A stretch of 64,000 nt of DNA from Pictodentalium vernedei (GCA_031216915.1 CM062294.1:392389217-392453216), one strand, 5' to 3'. Positions 22,133-34,029 are shown, counted from the stretch's first letter. The notes: a model not told the origin generated them from the letters alone. Numbers and translations are program-made.

Positions 22133-22140
22133 GCTGGTGC

Positions 22141-23189
22141 TAACTCTAAAAAATCTGGGGCCAAACACAAATTTTGCCCCCCAATCCCCAAAATTTGCAT
22201 CTAAAACCAAAAGAAATCATGTCCTAAAGGACCTCCATACTTGGCCCTTACTGCGCATGCGCAGTGTCAAGGACGTTCCGAAATTGGCGCCAATTATCAT
22301 TCTCTGTTTGGCCCTTCATCAGTCAACATCTCACTGATCTTTGTGCTTGTAAATCTCAGTTTAAAGGATGCCAGACATGTAATTATTGGAGAAATGGTGA
22401 TTCTAAGGAGGATATAGAAGGAGGAGAGGAAAAAGGAGTGACAAAAAATAATCAGGGCTGTACTTAAAATTTTTTTATGAAATTATGTTAAGTTGCCTAT
22501 TTTCGAGGCATGGGCCTGTTGTTGTCATTCTTGCTATAAAGTTGCACTGCTTATTCAGTGTTTCCTCTCCCCTGGTCTTCTAAGTCCCCCCTTGCTATTC
22601 TCCCATGCTTTTGGCATATTTTTGAGAAAGATCATTTCTAAATTCTCTTGGGAGAGTTAGCTTGGTTACAGAATGAATTCTGTTATTTTCCCCATAGTTA
22701 CGTTTTCACCCATGGGTGTATAAACGTGTTCTGCATCTTCCATCTGATGTTCTGCAGATTCTCCCCTGGGAGTCTCTGTCTTGCATCAGATAGAGTGTAA
22801 TTTTGATGACTGATTTCAGGCCAGTTTTGTCAGTGCCTGGAGTCATGTTTTCTGGTGTTTTTACACTGTTTGTTTACATTGGCAAGAGTCTCTTTTGAGG
22901 GGGGCTGTTTGCCTTTGGAGTAGTTTATCTCACTATAAGATACATTATTATTATCCGTAAGTGTTGCATTAATTATTTAATATAATTTTAAAATTTTTGA
23001 CCACACTTAGCCTTGGGATCCATTGGGGCTCAACGTTACTTTTCAGAAACTTGGGCTTCGCTGAAAAAATATTTTTCAAAAATTATTTTGATTTTCAATT
23101 GTTTTTTCAATATTAATGGATCATGTTATTATGTATCTTTGTGTTTAGGGGTTTGTGCGAATACTAGGACTTGTTGTTGACTTTTCACA
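22141..23189 (+). other. DIRS-B left arm and 5' leader
   Basis: 22133-22305 is the left inverted arm. The leader runs to the gag ATG at 23190, includes GCATGGGCCTGTTG and TTTTTGACCACACTTAG stretches, and matches the leaders of C (29065-29949) and D (52470-53355). There is no open frame of note. Promoter elements cannot be fixed by eye. Confidence 0.75.
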
Positions 23190-25264
23190 ATGAAAGGATA
23201 TTGTTCAAATTGTAATAGGAAGAAATCTTCCTCTGACTTTCATGATCATTGTATTAATTGTAGTCAGTGTACTCACACTAATCCCTGTTCTATATGTCAA
23301 TATTGGGATGACAAACATTGGAAACGTGTGTCACGATATGTTGTTAGTGGAGAAAGGGCTATGCCGGCTCTTTCTCCGCAGGGTCACTCTACTCTATCAG
23401 TTTCTATTTCAGAGGAACAAGAACAGGGTGATGTTTCCATGTTATCTTCCGCAAGTGCGCTTCCGTCATCACAAATGAATACAGAGCTAGCGGCAAAAGT
23501 GCTCATGGAGATAAGACAAATGTTGTCCGCTAGCTCACCCGGTGTAGCGTCCATTCACCGAATGGTTCGGCAGCCGGGTTCGTCCTATGCGGTCCAGGAG
23601 GAAATGTTGGGTGATGCGAGCACTATAAACTTTCAACGTGCACACCCAGTGACGGCGGATAGTAGGAGAGATCGGAGGAAGCCTTTGAGTCCGGTTCCTA
23701 GCTCGTCCAGGTCCAGCCGGGCCGTGAACGAGAGAGGCCCCTCTCTCGTACAACAACATCTGGGACCAGATGTTGTGGTACAAAATGTGTCGCAAGCGGA
23801 GCACACGTCCGTCGCTCGGGACGCTCCGTTGTATAGGCAGTCCACGGAGACTGCTCAGGCTTCTTCCTCTCACCAGCGCACACGACCGCACCTTGGCTAC
23901 GTGACCGCCGATATTTTACCAGCTTCGCCGATCAGGGATTCTTCGGCGACCAGGTCACACCATCCGGTAGCCAGGGACACGAGGCCGGTGGACTCCGGAC
24001 GTTCGCATAGGAAGAGTATGCGGGAGTCACCAGATGCGGAGCTGCCCTCGGCGAAGCAGCGAAAGACTGCGCCTCCGCAGGCCTCGATGTCGGACGTGCT
24101 TGTTCAAATAGCACAACTTATCGCAGCATCCCAGCAACCGACAGAAACGGTGTCGGATCGGGAATTATCCGACGGCGCTGGGTCGGTACGCTCCGCCGAA
24201 GCATCGGGTGCGGACGACTGAGAGCATCATGAGGTCTGACCGGATGGTGAAAGGGATACGGATGACTTGGAGCTATCCCTTTCGGAACAACATAAAGCTG
24301 CCGTGGACTTCATCCGGCACTTTCTTCCTCAAGTTGTTCCGTCGGGCCAGACTGCTGCGGTTCCGGACAAGAGAATTATAGCGTCATTGGACTCTGATTT
24401 CTTTGAGCGGTTCAGGGACATCGCTCCCGAGTTTCCGTCTCAGTCCAGTAATGTCGCAAAAACATTTGAATTATTGAACGACGCTATATTCAAACTTGCT
24501 TCCAAAACAGGAAAAGCGGGTTTCTTGTCCACCAATACTCTCAACCTGCCTTTCATTAATGCAAGGAATAAATTCGATACGGCAGGACAGGGTATCCCGA
24601 GAGTTCCTCTGCGTATGGACGACGAGGCGGAAGACTTAGAATTATCATTACCGTCGTCTGCGTCTATTCATCTAACAGAGCCAGTTTAGATGCTTTATCT
24701 TACGCGGACCACCTTACTAAGGCGTTATCACTGCGTCTTCAAGGGAAAGAATTCCAGGATATACAATCCTCTTTAAGACTTCTTTCAAGGGCAGTAGCTT
24801 ATTCCACGTGTAACTCCGCCCTTTCAGTGGCAAACCTGGAGTTGGTTAGACGTGACGCAGCCCTAGCTACATCCACACTCGTGGATAGTAAGGTGAAGAA
24901 CTCTCTCAGAGTCGCTTCGGTCTCCGGAGAACTTCTCTTCGACGGCAAGCTTTCTGCAATTTACGATAAAATTACTAAGAAAGCTTCGGATTCTCTGCTG
25001 TTCAAATCTGCTTCTAAGAAGTCGGACACGGCAGATAAGAGTAAGACAGGCACTTCTGGGTCTAATGCGCCCAAGAGAGGTTCCTATAGAGGTTCCGGTG
25101 TGTCCTCTTGGTCTTACTCAAGAGACCGTCAAGGCAGCGACTCATGTGCGGGACGTCCTTCGGGCCGGGAAAACCGGTCGGACGCCCCGAGGTCGACGGG
25201 ACGAGGTGCGGGTCGTGGAGGACGTGGTTTCTCCTACCGCAGGCCTCACAGGTCCAGGAGGTGA
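23190..25264 (+). pseudogene. DIRS-B gag-like structural protein, broken
   Basis: It starts MKGYCSNCNRKKSSSDFHDH with a Cys/His-rich N-terminus (CxxC ... CxxCxxC ... CxxC), probably a zinc-binding module. A long Ser/Arg-rich middle, a conserved SLSEQHKAAVDFIRHFLP region and the RS/RG-rich tail follow. A TGA at 24219-24221 and a TGA near 24236 replace CGG and CGA-type contexts of copy C. About 29 nt is missing near 24669. The tail continues open at 24827-25264. The stops make it non-functional, although domain content is otherwise complete. Confidence 0.88.
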
Positions 25265-27249
25265 TGGCTTCAACCTCTATCGCGTGCCGGTTGGCGGAAG
25301 GTTGTCGAGTTTTTCACAAGAGTGGGCATCGATTACGGACGACCCTTGGGTGAGAGGGGTGATTTCGGAAGGTCTAAAGATATCCTTCAAACGAAAGCCT
25401 CCATTAACTCGAAGTCCAAAATGGACTCAACTTCCGTCAAATCCGCAGAAAAGAGACGCTCTGTTATCAGAGGTGCAGTCTCTTTTAATGAAGAATGCGG
25501 TAGAGGTCGTAGAAAACCAGGAGACACCGGGATTCTACAGCCATCTGTTTCTGGTTCCGAAACCAGACGGCTCGTTCCGTCCAGTCATATATTTGAGCTG
25601 GATAAACAAGCTGATCGTCGCTCCGAAGTTTTATATGGAGACGATTCGATCGGTCAGAGCGAGTATTCGGGTGAACGATTATGCAACAAGCATAGATCTC
25701 AAAGATGTGTACTTTCACGTCATGGTACATCCGACATTCAGAAAGTATCTACGCTTCGCAGTCCTAGGGGTGGTGTATCAATTCCGGGCGATGTGCTTCG
25801 GATTGAATCTAGCACCCTGGGCTTTCACTCGGGTAATGAACTCGGTAATGATGTATTTCCGAGCTCATTCGTCTGCGGTAATGTCGGCCTACCTGGACGA
25901 CATTCTTCAGAGGTACGGCAACGAGTTAACGCTTCAGAACGATGTGCAGAATCTGCTTCTATTGCTCCGACGTCTCGGTTTTATAATAAACGAGGAGAAG
26001 TCGGATCTGGTGCCGTCCAAGTCATTCACACATCTGGGAATGAGCTTCGAGACGCACAACAATCTCGTTTGTCTGCCGTTAACCAGAGCAAAATTAGTCA
26101 GTTGTTACGCTCGCTATTGTCTGCACGCAGACAAAGTCACAGCGAGGGAGTTCATGAGACTGATAGGTCTGTGCAGAGCCGCTGCGGATCTCATTCCGAT
26201 GGGGCGGTTACGCACGCGTCCTCTCCAAATTTTCTTGACTCAGAATTGGAGTGTGAAAATTCATTCGCTCGACATAGACGTTCTCTTGTCAGATCAAGTG
26301 AAACGAGAGATTCAGACTTGGGCAAACATTCAGTGGTTAACTCAGGGAGTTCCGCTGCAGTTGCCGGATCCGAGTTTTACCATTATGACGGATGCCAGTC
26401 AAACAGGTTGGGGTGCATCATTGATCCGATTCGAGATGCCAGGGTCTTTGGGATCCGCAATTCCTGGGCAAGCACATAAACATCAAGGAAATGATGTCAA
26501 TTTGGCTTGCGTTACGTCATTGGATGGACATTATTCACAATGCTCATGTCCAAATCCTATCCGACAATACGACAGTAGTGGCATATATACGGAATCAGGG
26601 AGGCACTCATTCAATTCCGTTGTTCAATCTAACGGAAAGAATCCTTCTGTTTGCTCTAGAACATCAAGTTCTTCTTTCGGTCCGTCATATACCGGGTCGT
26701 CTGAACGTACTAGCAGACTCCCTTTCACGAAAGGGTCGCTTGTTGCTGTCGGAGTGGACTCTCAACAAACAAGTATTCAATCAGATTTGCTACCAATGGG
26801 AACGGCCAATGATAGACTTATTTGCGACACATCTCAACAATCAGTTGCAGACGTATGTGTCTCCGTGTCCAGATCCAAGAGCATTTGCAGTAGATGCTCT
26901 GTCGATCCCTTGGGACGGAATGATAGGATATGCGTATCCTCCAGCGCCGTTAATTCAGCAAGTATTGCTAAAGATAAAACAATCTCAATGCAAGATTCTG
27001 TTGGTAGCATCTCTGTCTCCACAGAGACCGTGGATAAATCTACTCAGGTGTCTGTTGTGGGACCTACCGCGAAAGCTTCCTCCACGAGAGGATCTTCTTT
27101 CGCAGGGGAAATCGCATCAACTCCATCACAACCCGCAAGGTCTCAACCTTCACGTTTTTCCGTTGTGCGGTCCTTCTTGCATGGCAAGCACTTTACAGGA
27201 CGAGCAGTGGACGCGATTTCTAACTGTTGGAGGACCTCCTCTTCGCTAA
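25065..27249 (+). pseudogene. DIRS-B RT-RNase H, one 5-nt deletion
   Basis: The frame opens with an ATG at 25065 inside the gag tail (+1 frame). Order: FYSHLFLVPKPDGSFRP, SIDLKDVYFHVMVHP (motif A), FGLNLAPWAFTR, SAYLDDILQRYG (intact catalytic pair), INEEKSDLVPSK, then RNase H TDASQTGWGASL. A 5-nt deletion near 26430 shifts the frame. RNase H continues from 26430 as SDNTTVVAYIRNQGGTHS and RHIPGRLNVLADSLSRK, then a region with IDLFATHLN and YAYPPAPLIQQVL, ending at 27249. Its upstream half fuses by frame to the recombinase, an accident of the deletion. B's RT active site is intact, unlike C's. Confidence 0.88.
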
Positions 27250-28205
27250 ACTATGCGGCTAAGTGGAAGGTTTTTCGTCGTTGGTATAGGGATCATTCTG
27301 TTGATATTTTTGATCCCTCCATACCAGACATTGCAAACTTTCTAGTATACTTGTTTGATGAAATCAAACTGCAGCCTGTTACTATGAAGGGTTATAGGTC
27401 TATGTTATCTGATACCTATGCACATCATGATAGTTTACAAATTGGATCTAATGTCTCTTTATCAAAGTTAGTTAGAAACTTCTCGATAAATAGACCCAGA
27501 ACTCTTAGGTTAATTCCTAAGTGGAATTTAGCTTGGGTTCTTCTTAAACTGAAGGAAAAGCCATTTGAACCTCTTGGGACAGTAGATTTCAAATTCTTGT
27601 CTTATAAGACAGCTTTTCTCTTAGCTTTCTCTTCTGCTAGAAGAGTCAGTGAGCTTCATGCACTGTCGGTGGATGATTCTCACTATCGTAGTGTCGGGAA
27701 CACTATCACCTTCACTACTAATGTGGGATTTTTAGCCAAGAATCAGGCTCCTAATAAATATCCGGAACCTATTGTTATTAAGGCTCTTCCGTCTTCAGAC
27801 GGGCATAGGCCTTTACTCTGTCCTGTTAGAGCGTTACGTGTCTATAAACAGAGATCTCAGTTTATCAGAAAGGGATGAAAACGTTTCTTTCTGTCTCTGA
27901 TGCCTAATAGAAAGGACATTTCGGTCCATTCTATTGCTAGATAGATTCAATTAACTATCCGTACTGCTTATGAAAATTTATCTTCTTCTCAGCAGTCTGT
28001 GCTTAAGATTTCGGCTCATGAAGTAAGAGCTCTTTCTACTTCTTGGGCTTACGCTAATAGTATTGCTATTACAGATTTAATGAAGGCTGCTTATTGGTCT
28101 CAGCCATCCACATTCACGAATTTTTATCTCAGAAATATTGAGTCCATTTCTGGAGACCTGCATTGTTTAGGTCTGTTATCTGTTGCTCAGAATGTCGTCC
28201 ACTAA
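26988..28205 (+). pseudogene. DIRS-B tyrosine recombinase, two stops
   Basis: The conserved ATG at 26988 (MQDSVGS) overlaps the RNase H frame. The frame is open through SSARRVSELHALSVDD (first catalytic Arg) to a TGA at 27876-27878 (CGG in C). A second stop TAG lies at 27942-27944 (TGG in C). The last part keeps HEVRALSTSW and FTNFYLRN (Tyr). It lies -1 relative to RT-RNase H. It would recombine the circular cDNA into the genome. Confidence 0.88.
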
Positions 28206-28807
28206 ACAGTTGCAACTATAGTTATGCAGGCTTTCTGTTCCGGCAGTGACTCCGTCCGGCTGCCCTCTTCGCTCTGGGCTATTTGACCCAGGGCAAGGGG
28301 AAGGGGGGGGGGGGAGGGTGTTCCGTTAGGTCACCTGCTTTATAGTGAAAAGCAAGGGAATGCCTCCTCCGAAGTCAGTATTTCTGAATCGTTTCCGGGA
28401 TATGGTTTTAAAGTGTAATATTAATGTTAAAAATTCATTCATGTCATATTTTTAAAGTGTAGCTCGGTGTGAAGCATTTGTATATGTCAAGTGTCAAACG
28501 GGCGTTAATATACAATCCTCAGACACTTTTAAAGAATATAAAGAGTCTCAATTCTCTGGACTAACTTTATTTATTGGCTTACTTTAAAAATAATTAGTAT
28601 AAAGGGTTATACTGGATGTTAATAGAGAACATGAATGTTATTGTGCTCAATTATGAGGGTATTGCATCTTTCTAATTTAACATAAAATAAGAAAGATACA
28701 TGTAAAGCCTAATACTCCTTTTCTCCTTGAGGGGTTGACTCTTTATTATATAGTTGAGCTAATTGGATTTTCCTCTATGTCCTAGGCCCTCCAGCCTTTT
28801 TACTATT
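28206..28807 (+). other. DIRS-B 3' untranslated region with poly-G
   Basis: Non-coding, homologous to C 34986-35590 and A 6537-7140. The poly-G run at 28303-28314 lies 98 bp after the stop. Confidence 0.8.
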
Positions 28808-28870
28808 CAGCTATGTCTAGGTCATTGGTACAGTATAAAAATGTTAAAAAATTTATAGTAATTTATATAT
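28808..28870. repeat. ICR of DIRS-B, left part, split by DIRS-C
   Basis: CAGCTATGTCTAGGTCATTG...CAGTATAAAAAT (complement of B's left terminus), then GTTAAAAAATTTATAGTAAT (complement of B's right terminus), cut at ...TTTATATAT (28870). The rest of the ICR is at 35983-36008 (TTTTTATACTTACCAATGAC...). Joining 28870 to 35983 regenerates the six-T run found in the uncut ICRs of A, C and D. Confidence 0.9.
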
Positions 28871-29064
28871 ATTTTTATACTGTACCAATGACCCAGACTT
28901 AGCTGGTGCTAACTCTAACAAAACCAGGGCCAAACACAAATTTTGCCCCCCAATCCCCAAAATTTGCATCCAAAACAAAAAGAAATCATGTCCTAAAGGA
29001 CCTCCATACTACGCCTCTACTGCGCATGCGCAGTCGTCCCGAAATTGGCACCAATTATCATTCT
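28871..29064. repeat. Left inverted arm of DIRS-C
   Basis: It pairs with 35755-35982. Shared private variants include CTCTAACAAAACCAGGGCC and CATCCAAAACAAAAAGAAAT. Both arms contain the palindrome TGCGCATGCGCA and a TTGGCGCCAA-type palindrome. Confidence 0.88.
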
Positions 29065-29949
29065 CTGTTTGGCCCTTCATCAGTCAACATCTCACTGATC
29101 TTTGTGCTTGTAAATCTCAGTTTAAAGGATGCCAGACACGTAATTTTTGGAGAAAATGTGATTCTAAGGAGGATAGAAGGAGGAGAGGAAAAAGAAGTGA
29201 CAAAAAATAATCAGGGCTGTACTTAAAATTTTTTGATGAAATTATGTTAAGTTGCCTATTTTCGAGGCATGGGCCTCTTGTTGTCATTCTTGCTAATTGT
29301 TGCACTGCTTATTCAGTGTTTCCTCTCCCGTAGCCTTCTAAAGTCCCCCCTTGCAATTCTCCCATGCTTTTGGCATATTTTTGAGAAATTTCATTTCTAA
29401 AATTTCCTGGGAGAGTTGCTTGGTTACAGAATGTTTTCTGTTATTTTCCCCATAGTTACGTTTTCACCCATGGGTGTATAACGTTTGTGTTCTGCATCTT
29501 CCATCTGATGTTCTACAGATTCTCCCCTGGGAGTCTCTGTTTTGCATCAGATAGAGTGTAATTGATGACTGATTCCGGGCCAGTTTTTTCAGTGCCTGGA
29601 GTCATGTTTTCTGGTGTTTTTACACTGTTTGTTTTCATTGGCAACAGCCTTTTTTGAGGGGGGCTGTTTGCCTTTGCTGTAGTTTATCTCACTATAAGAT
29701 ACATTTATATTATCCGAAAGTGTCTCATTAATTATTTTATATAAATTTAAAATTTTTGACCACACTTTGCCATCGGATCCATCGGGGCTCAACGTTACTT
29801 TTCAGCAACTTGGGCTTCGCTGAAAAAATATTTTTTCAAAATTATTTTGTTTTGCAATTGTTTTTTCATTTATTAATGGATCATGTTATTATGTATCTTT
29901 GTGTCAGGGGTTTTTGCGAGTAACTAGGACTTATTGTTGTTCTTTCACA
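29065..29949 (+). other. DIRS-C 5' leader
   Basis: About 0.9 kb of non-coding leader before the gag ATG at 29950. It matches the leaders of B and D throughout. An upstream in-frame ATG at 29899 would add 17 codons, but it is not shared by B. Confidence 0.75.
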
Positions 29950-32052
29950 ATGAAGGGACGTTGTTCAAATTGTAATAGGAAGAAATCTTCCTCTGACTTT
30001 CATGATCATTGTATTAATTGTAGTCAGTGTTCTCGCATTAATCCCTGTCCTATATGTGAACATTGGGATGAGAAACATTGGAAACGTGTGTCACGATATG
30101 TTGTTTCTGGAGAAAGAGTAATGCCGGCTCTTTCTCCGCAAGGTCACTCTACTCTCTCAGTTTCTATTTCAGAGGAACCAGAACAGGGTGATGTTTCCAT
30201 GTTATCTTCTTCAAGTGTGCGTCCGTCGTCACAAATGAATTCAGAGCTAGCGGCAAAAGTGCTCATGGAGATTAGACAAATGTCGTCCGCTAGCTCGCCC
30301 GGTGTAGCGTCCATTCACCGAATGGTTCGTCAGCCGGGTTCGTCCGATGCGGTCCAAGAGGAAATTTTGGGTGATGCGAGCACTATAAACATAATAGATG
30401 CACACCCAGTGACGGCGGATAGTAAGCGAGAACGGAGGAAGCCTTTTAGTCCGGTTCCTAGCTCGTCCAGGTCCAGCCGGGCCGCGAGCGAGAGAGGTCC
30501 CTCTCTCGTACAACAACATCTGGGACCAGATGTTGTGGTACAAAATGTGTCTTTAGCGGAGCATACGTCCGTCGCTCGGGACGCTCCGTTGTATAAGCAG
30601 TCCGCAGAGACTGTTAAGGCTTCCTTTTCTCGTCAGCGCACACGACCGCACCTTGGCTGCGTGACCGCCGATATATTACCAGCTTCGCCGATGAAGGATT
30701 CTTCGGCGACCAGGTCACACCATCCGGCAGCCAGGGATTCGAGACCGATGGACTCTGGACGTTCACATAGGAAAAGTATGCGGGAGCCATCTGATGCGGA
30801 GCTGCCCTCAGCGAAGCAGCGAAAGACTGCGCCTCCGCAGGTCTCGACGCCGGACATTCTTGTGCAGATAGCACAGCTTATCGCAGCATTCCAGCAGCCG
30901 ACAGAAATGGTGTCAGATAGAGAATTATCCGACGGCGCTGGGTCGGTACGCTCCGCCGAAGCATCGGGGGCGGACGACCGGGAACATCATGAGGTCCGAC
31001 CGGATGGTGAAAGGGATACGGATGACTTGGAGCTATCCCTTTCGGAACAACATAAAGCTGCCGTGGACTTCATCCGGCACTTTCTCCCTCAAGTTGTTCC
31101 GTCGGGCCAGACTGCTGCGGTTCCGGACAAGAGAATTATAGCGTCATTGGACTCTGAATATTTTGAGCGGTTCAGGGACATCGCTCCCGAGTTTCCGTCG
31201 CAGTCCAATAATGTTGCTAGAACATTTGAATTATTGAACAACGCTATATTTAAACTTGCTTCCAGGACGGGGAAAGCAGGTTTCTTGTCCGCTAATACTC
31301 TCAACCTGCCTTTCATTAATGCAAGGAATAAATTCGATACGGCAGGACAGGGTATACCGAGAGTTCCTCTGCGTATGGACGACGAGGCGGAAGACTTAGA
31401 GCTATCATTACCGTCGTCAGCTTCTATTCCAACCGCGGTGTTGGAAACAGCTATTGCGTCTAACAGAGCCAATTTAGATGCCTTATCTTATGCAGATCAC
31501 CTTACTAAGGCGTTATCACTGCGCCTTCAAGGGGAAGAGTTTCAGGATATACAATCCTCTTTAAGACTTCTTTCAAGGGCAGTAGCTTATTCCACGTGTA
31601 ACTCGGCCCTTTCAGTGGCAAATCTGGAGTTGGTTAGACGTGACGCAGCCCTAGCTACATCCACACTAGTGGATTCTAAGGTGAAGAACTCTCTTAGAGT
31701 CGCTTCGGTCTCAGGAGAACTTCTCTTTGACGGCAAGCTTTCCGCTATTTATGATAAAATTAAAAAGAAAGCTAATGATTCTCTGTTGTTCAGATCTGCT
31801 CCTAAGAAGTCGGATACAGCAGACACGAATAAGACAGGCACTTCTGGGTCTAATGCGCCCAAGAGAGGTTCCTATAGAGGTTCCGGTGCGTCCTCTTGGT
31901 CTTATTCGAGAGACCGTCAGGATAGCGACTCTCGTTCGGGACGTCCTTCAGGCCGGGACAATCGGTCCGACACCCCGAGGTCGACGAGGCGAGGTGCGGG
32001 TCGTGGAAGACGTGGTTTCTCCTACCGCAGGCCTCGCAGGTCCAGGAGGTGA
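29950..32052 (+). CDS. DIRS-C gag-like structural protein, intact (700 aa)
   Basis: The start MKGRCSNCNRKK is chosen because copies B and D share this ATG (TTTCACAATGAA context). The N-terminal 40 residues have a Cys/His pattern (CSNC ... CINCSQC ... CPIC) likely to bind zinc. A Ser/Arg/Pro-rich disordered-looking middle follows (about 80-340). Then comes a conserved, more structured segment (about 350-590) with SLSEQHKAAVDFIRHFLP, FERFRDIAPEFPSQ and SLRLLSRAVAYSTCNSALS. The tail is rich in Arg, Ser and Gly (about 620-700). It probably packages element RNA (inference from position and the basic tail). The RT frame starts inside the tail at 31853. Confidence 0.88.
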   Translation: MKGRCSNCNRKKSSSDFHDHCINCSQCSRINPCPICEHWDEKHWKRVSRYVVSGERVMPALSPQGHSTLSVSISEEPEQGDVSMLSSSSVRPSSQMNSELAAKVLMEIRQMSSASSPGVASIHRMVRQPGSSDAVQEEILGDASTINIIDAHPVTADSKRERRKPFSPVPSSSRSSRAASERGPSLVQQHLGPDVVVQNVSLAEHTSVARDAPLYKQSAETVKASFSRQRTRPHLGCVTADILPASPMKDSSATRSHHPAARDSRPMDSGRSHRKSMREPSDAELPSAKQRKTAPPQVSTPDILVQIAQLIAAFQQPTEMVSDRELSDGAGSVRSAEASGADDREHHEVRPDGERDTDDLELSLSEQHKAAVDFIRHFLPQVVPSGQTAAVPDKRIIASLDSEYFERFRDIAPEFPSQSNNVARTFELLNNAIFKLASRTGKAGFLSANTLNLPFINARNKFDTAGQGIPRVPLRMDDEAEDLELSLPSSASIPTAVLETAIASNRANLDALSYADHLTKALSLRLQGEEFQDIQSSLRLLSRAVAYSTCNSALSVANLELVRRDAALATSTLVDSKVKNSLRVASVSGELLFDGKLSAIYDKIKKKANDSLLFRSAPKKSDTADTNKTGTSGSNAPKRGSYRGSGASSWSYSRDRQDSDSRSGRPSGRDNRSDTPRSTRRGAGRGRRGFSYRRPRRSRR

Positions 32053-34029
32053 TGGCTTAAACCTCTATCGCGTTCCGGTTGGCGGAAGGTTGTCGAGTTT
32101 TTCACAAGAGTGGGCGTCGATTACGGACGACCCTTGGGTGAGAGGAGTGACTTCGGAAGATATCCTTCAAACGAAAGCCTCCATTAACTCGAAGTCCAAA
32201 GTGGACTCATCTTCCGTCAAATCCACAGAAAAGAGACGCTCTGTTATCAGAGGTGCAGTCTCTTTTAATTAAGAACGCGGTAGAGGTCGTAGAAAACCAG
32301 GAATCTCTGGGATTCTACAGCCATCTGTTTCTGGTTCCGAAACCAGACGGCTCGTTCCGTCCAGTCATAGATTTGAGCTGGATAAACAAGCTGATCGTCG
32401 CTCCGAAGTTTTATATGGAGACGATTCGATCGGTCAGAGCGAGTATTCGGGTGAACGATTATGCAACGAGCATAGATCTCAAAGATGCGTACTTTCACGT
32501 CATGGTACATCCGACATTCCGAAAGTATCTACGCTTCGCAGTCCTTGGAGTGGTGTATCAATTCCGGGCGATGTGCTTCGGATTGAATCTAGCACCCTGG
32601 GCTTTCACTCGGGTAATGAACTCGGTAATGATCTACTTCCGAGCTCATTCGTCTGCGGTAACGTCGGCCTACCTGGACAACATTCTTCAGAGGTACGGCA
32701 ACGAGTTAACGCTTCAGAACGATGTTCAGAATCTTCTTCTATTGCTCCGACGTCTCGGGTTTTATAGTAAACGAGGAGAAGTCGGATCTGGTGCCGTCCA
32801 AGTCATTCACTCATCTGGGAATGAGCTTCGAGATGCACAACAATCTCGTTCGTCTGCCGTTAACCAGAGCGAAATTAGTCAGTTGTTACGCTCGCTGCAC
32901 GCAGACAAAGTCACGGCGAGAGAATTTATGAGACTGATAGGTCTGTGCGGAGCCGCCGCGGATCTCATTCCGATGGGGCGGTTACGCACTCGTCCTCTTC
33001 AAATTTTCCTGACTCAGAATTGGAGTGTGAAAATTCATTCGCTCGATGTAGACGTTCTCTTGTCAGATCAAGTGAAACAAGAGATTCAGACTTGGGCAAA
33101 CATTCAGTGGTTAACCTCAAGGAGTTCTGCTGCAGTTGCCGGATCCGAGTTTTACCGTTATGACGGATGCCAGTCAAACAGGTTGGGGTGCATCATTAAT
33201 CCCAACGGATTCGAGATGCCAGGGTCTTTGGGATCCGCAATTCCTGTGCAAGCACATAAACATCAAGGAAATGATGTCAATTTGGCTTGCGTTACGTCAC
33301 TGGATGGACATTATTCACAATGCTCATGTCCAAATCCTATCCGACAATACGACAGTAGTGGCGTATATACGGAATCAGGGAGGCACTCATTCAGTTCCGT
33401 TGTTCAATCTAACGGAAAGAATCCTTCTGTTTGCGTTAGAACATCACGTTCTTCTTTCGGTCCGTCACATACCGGGTCGTCTGAATGTGCTAGCAGACTC
33501 CCTTTCACGAAAGGGTCGTTTGTTGCCGTCGGAGTGGACTCTCAACAAACAAGTATTCAATCAGATTTGCTACCAATGGGAACGGCCAATGATAGACTTA
33601 TTTGCGACACATCTCAACAATCAGTTGCAGACGTATGTGTCTCCGAGTCCGGATCCAAGAGCATTTGCAGTAGACGCTCTGTCGATCCCTTGGGACGGAA
33701 TGATAGGATATGCGTATCCTCCAGCGCCGTTAATTCAACAAGTATTGCTAAAGATAAAACAATCTCAATGCAAGATTCTGTTGGTAGCATCTCTGTCGCC
33801 ACAGAGACCGTGGATAAATCTACTCAGGTGTCTGTTGTGGGACCTACCGCGGAAGCTTCCTCCACGAGAGGATCTTCTTTTGCAGGGGAAATCGCGCCAA
33901 CTCCATCACAACCCGCAAGGTCTCAACCTTCACGTTTTTCCGTTGTGCGGTCCTTCTTGCATGGCAAGCACTTTACAGGACGAGCAGTGGATGCGATTTC
34001 TAACTGTAGGAGGACCTCCTCTTCGCTAA
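31853..34029 (+). pseudogene. DIRS-C RT-RNase H, four indels and YLDN
   Basis: The ATG at 31853 lies within gag (+1 frame, 200-nt overlap). Compared with B there is an 8-nt deletion near 32157, a 1-nt insertion near 32757, a 7-nt deletion near 32898 and a 1-nt insertion near 33117. Motif A (SIDLKDAYFHVMVHP) is intact, but the catalytic YLDD reads YLDN (AAC at 32679-32681, where B has GAC). RNase H (TDASQTGWGASLIPTDSR, SDNTTVVAYIRN, RHIPGRLNVLADSLSRK) runs open from 33136, followed by IDLFATHLN and YAYPPAPLIQQVL, to the stop at 34029. That post-RNase H part occupies the place where some DIRS1 elements carry a Dam-like methylase; I see no clear methylase motif. Confidence 0.88.

Noticed and set aside
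25065..27878. Single 937-residue RT-recombinase fusion protein in DIRS-B
   Set aside because: The fusion results from a 5-nt deletion near 26430 that drops out of RNase H into the frame overlapping it and then reads into the recombinase. C shows the normal separate frames.
29262..29280. Helentron-type 3' end GAGGCATGGGCCTCTTGTT in the DIRS-C leader
   Set aside because: B and D have the same stretch with CTGTTG at this place in their leaders, so it is ordinary DIRS sequence with a chance substitution.
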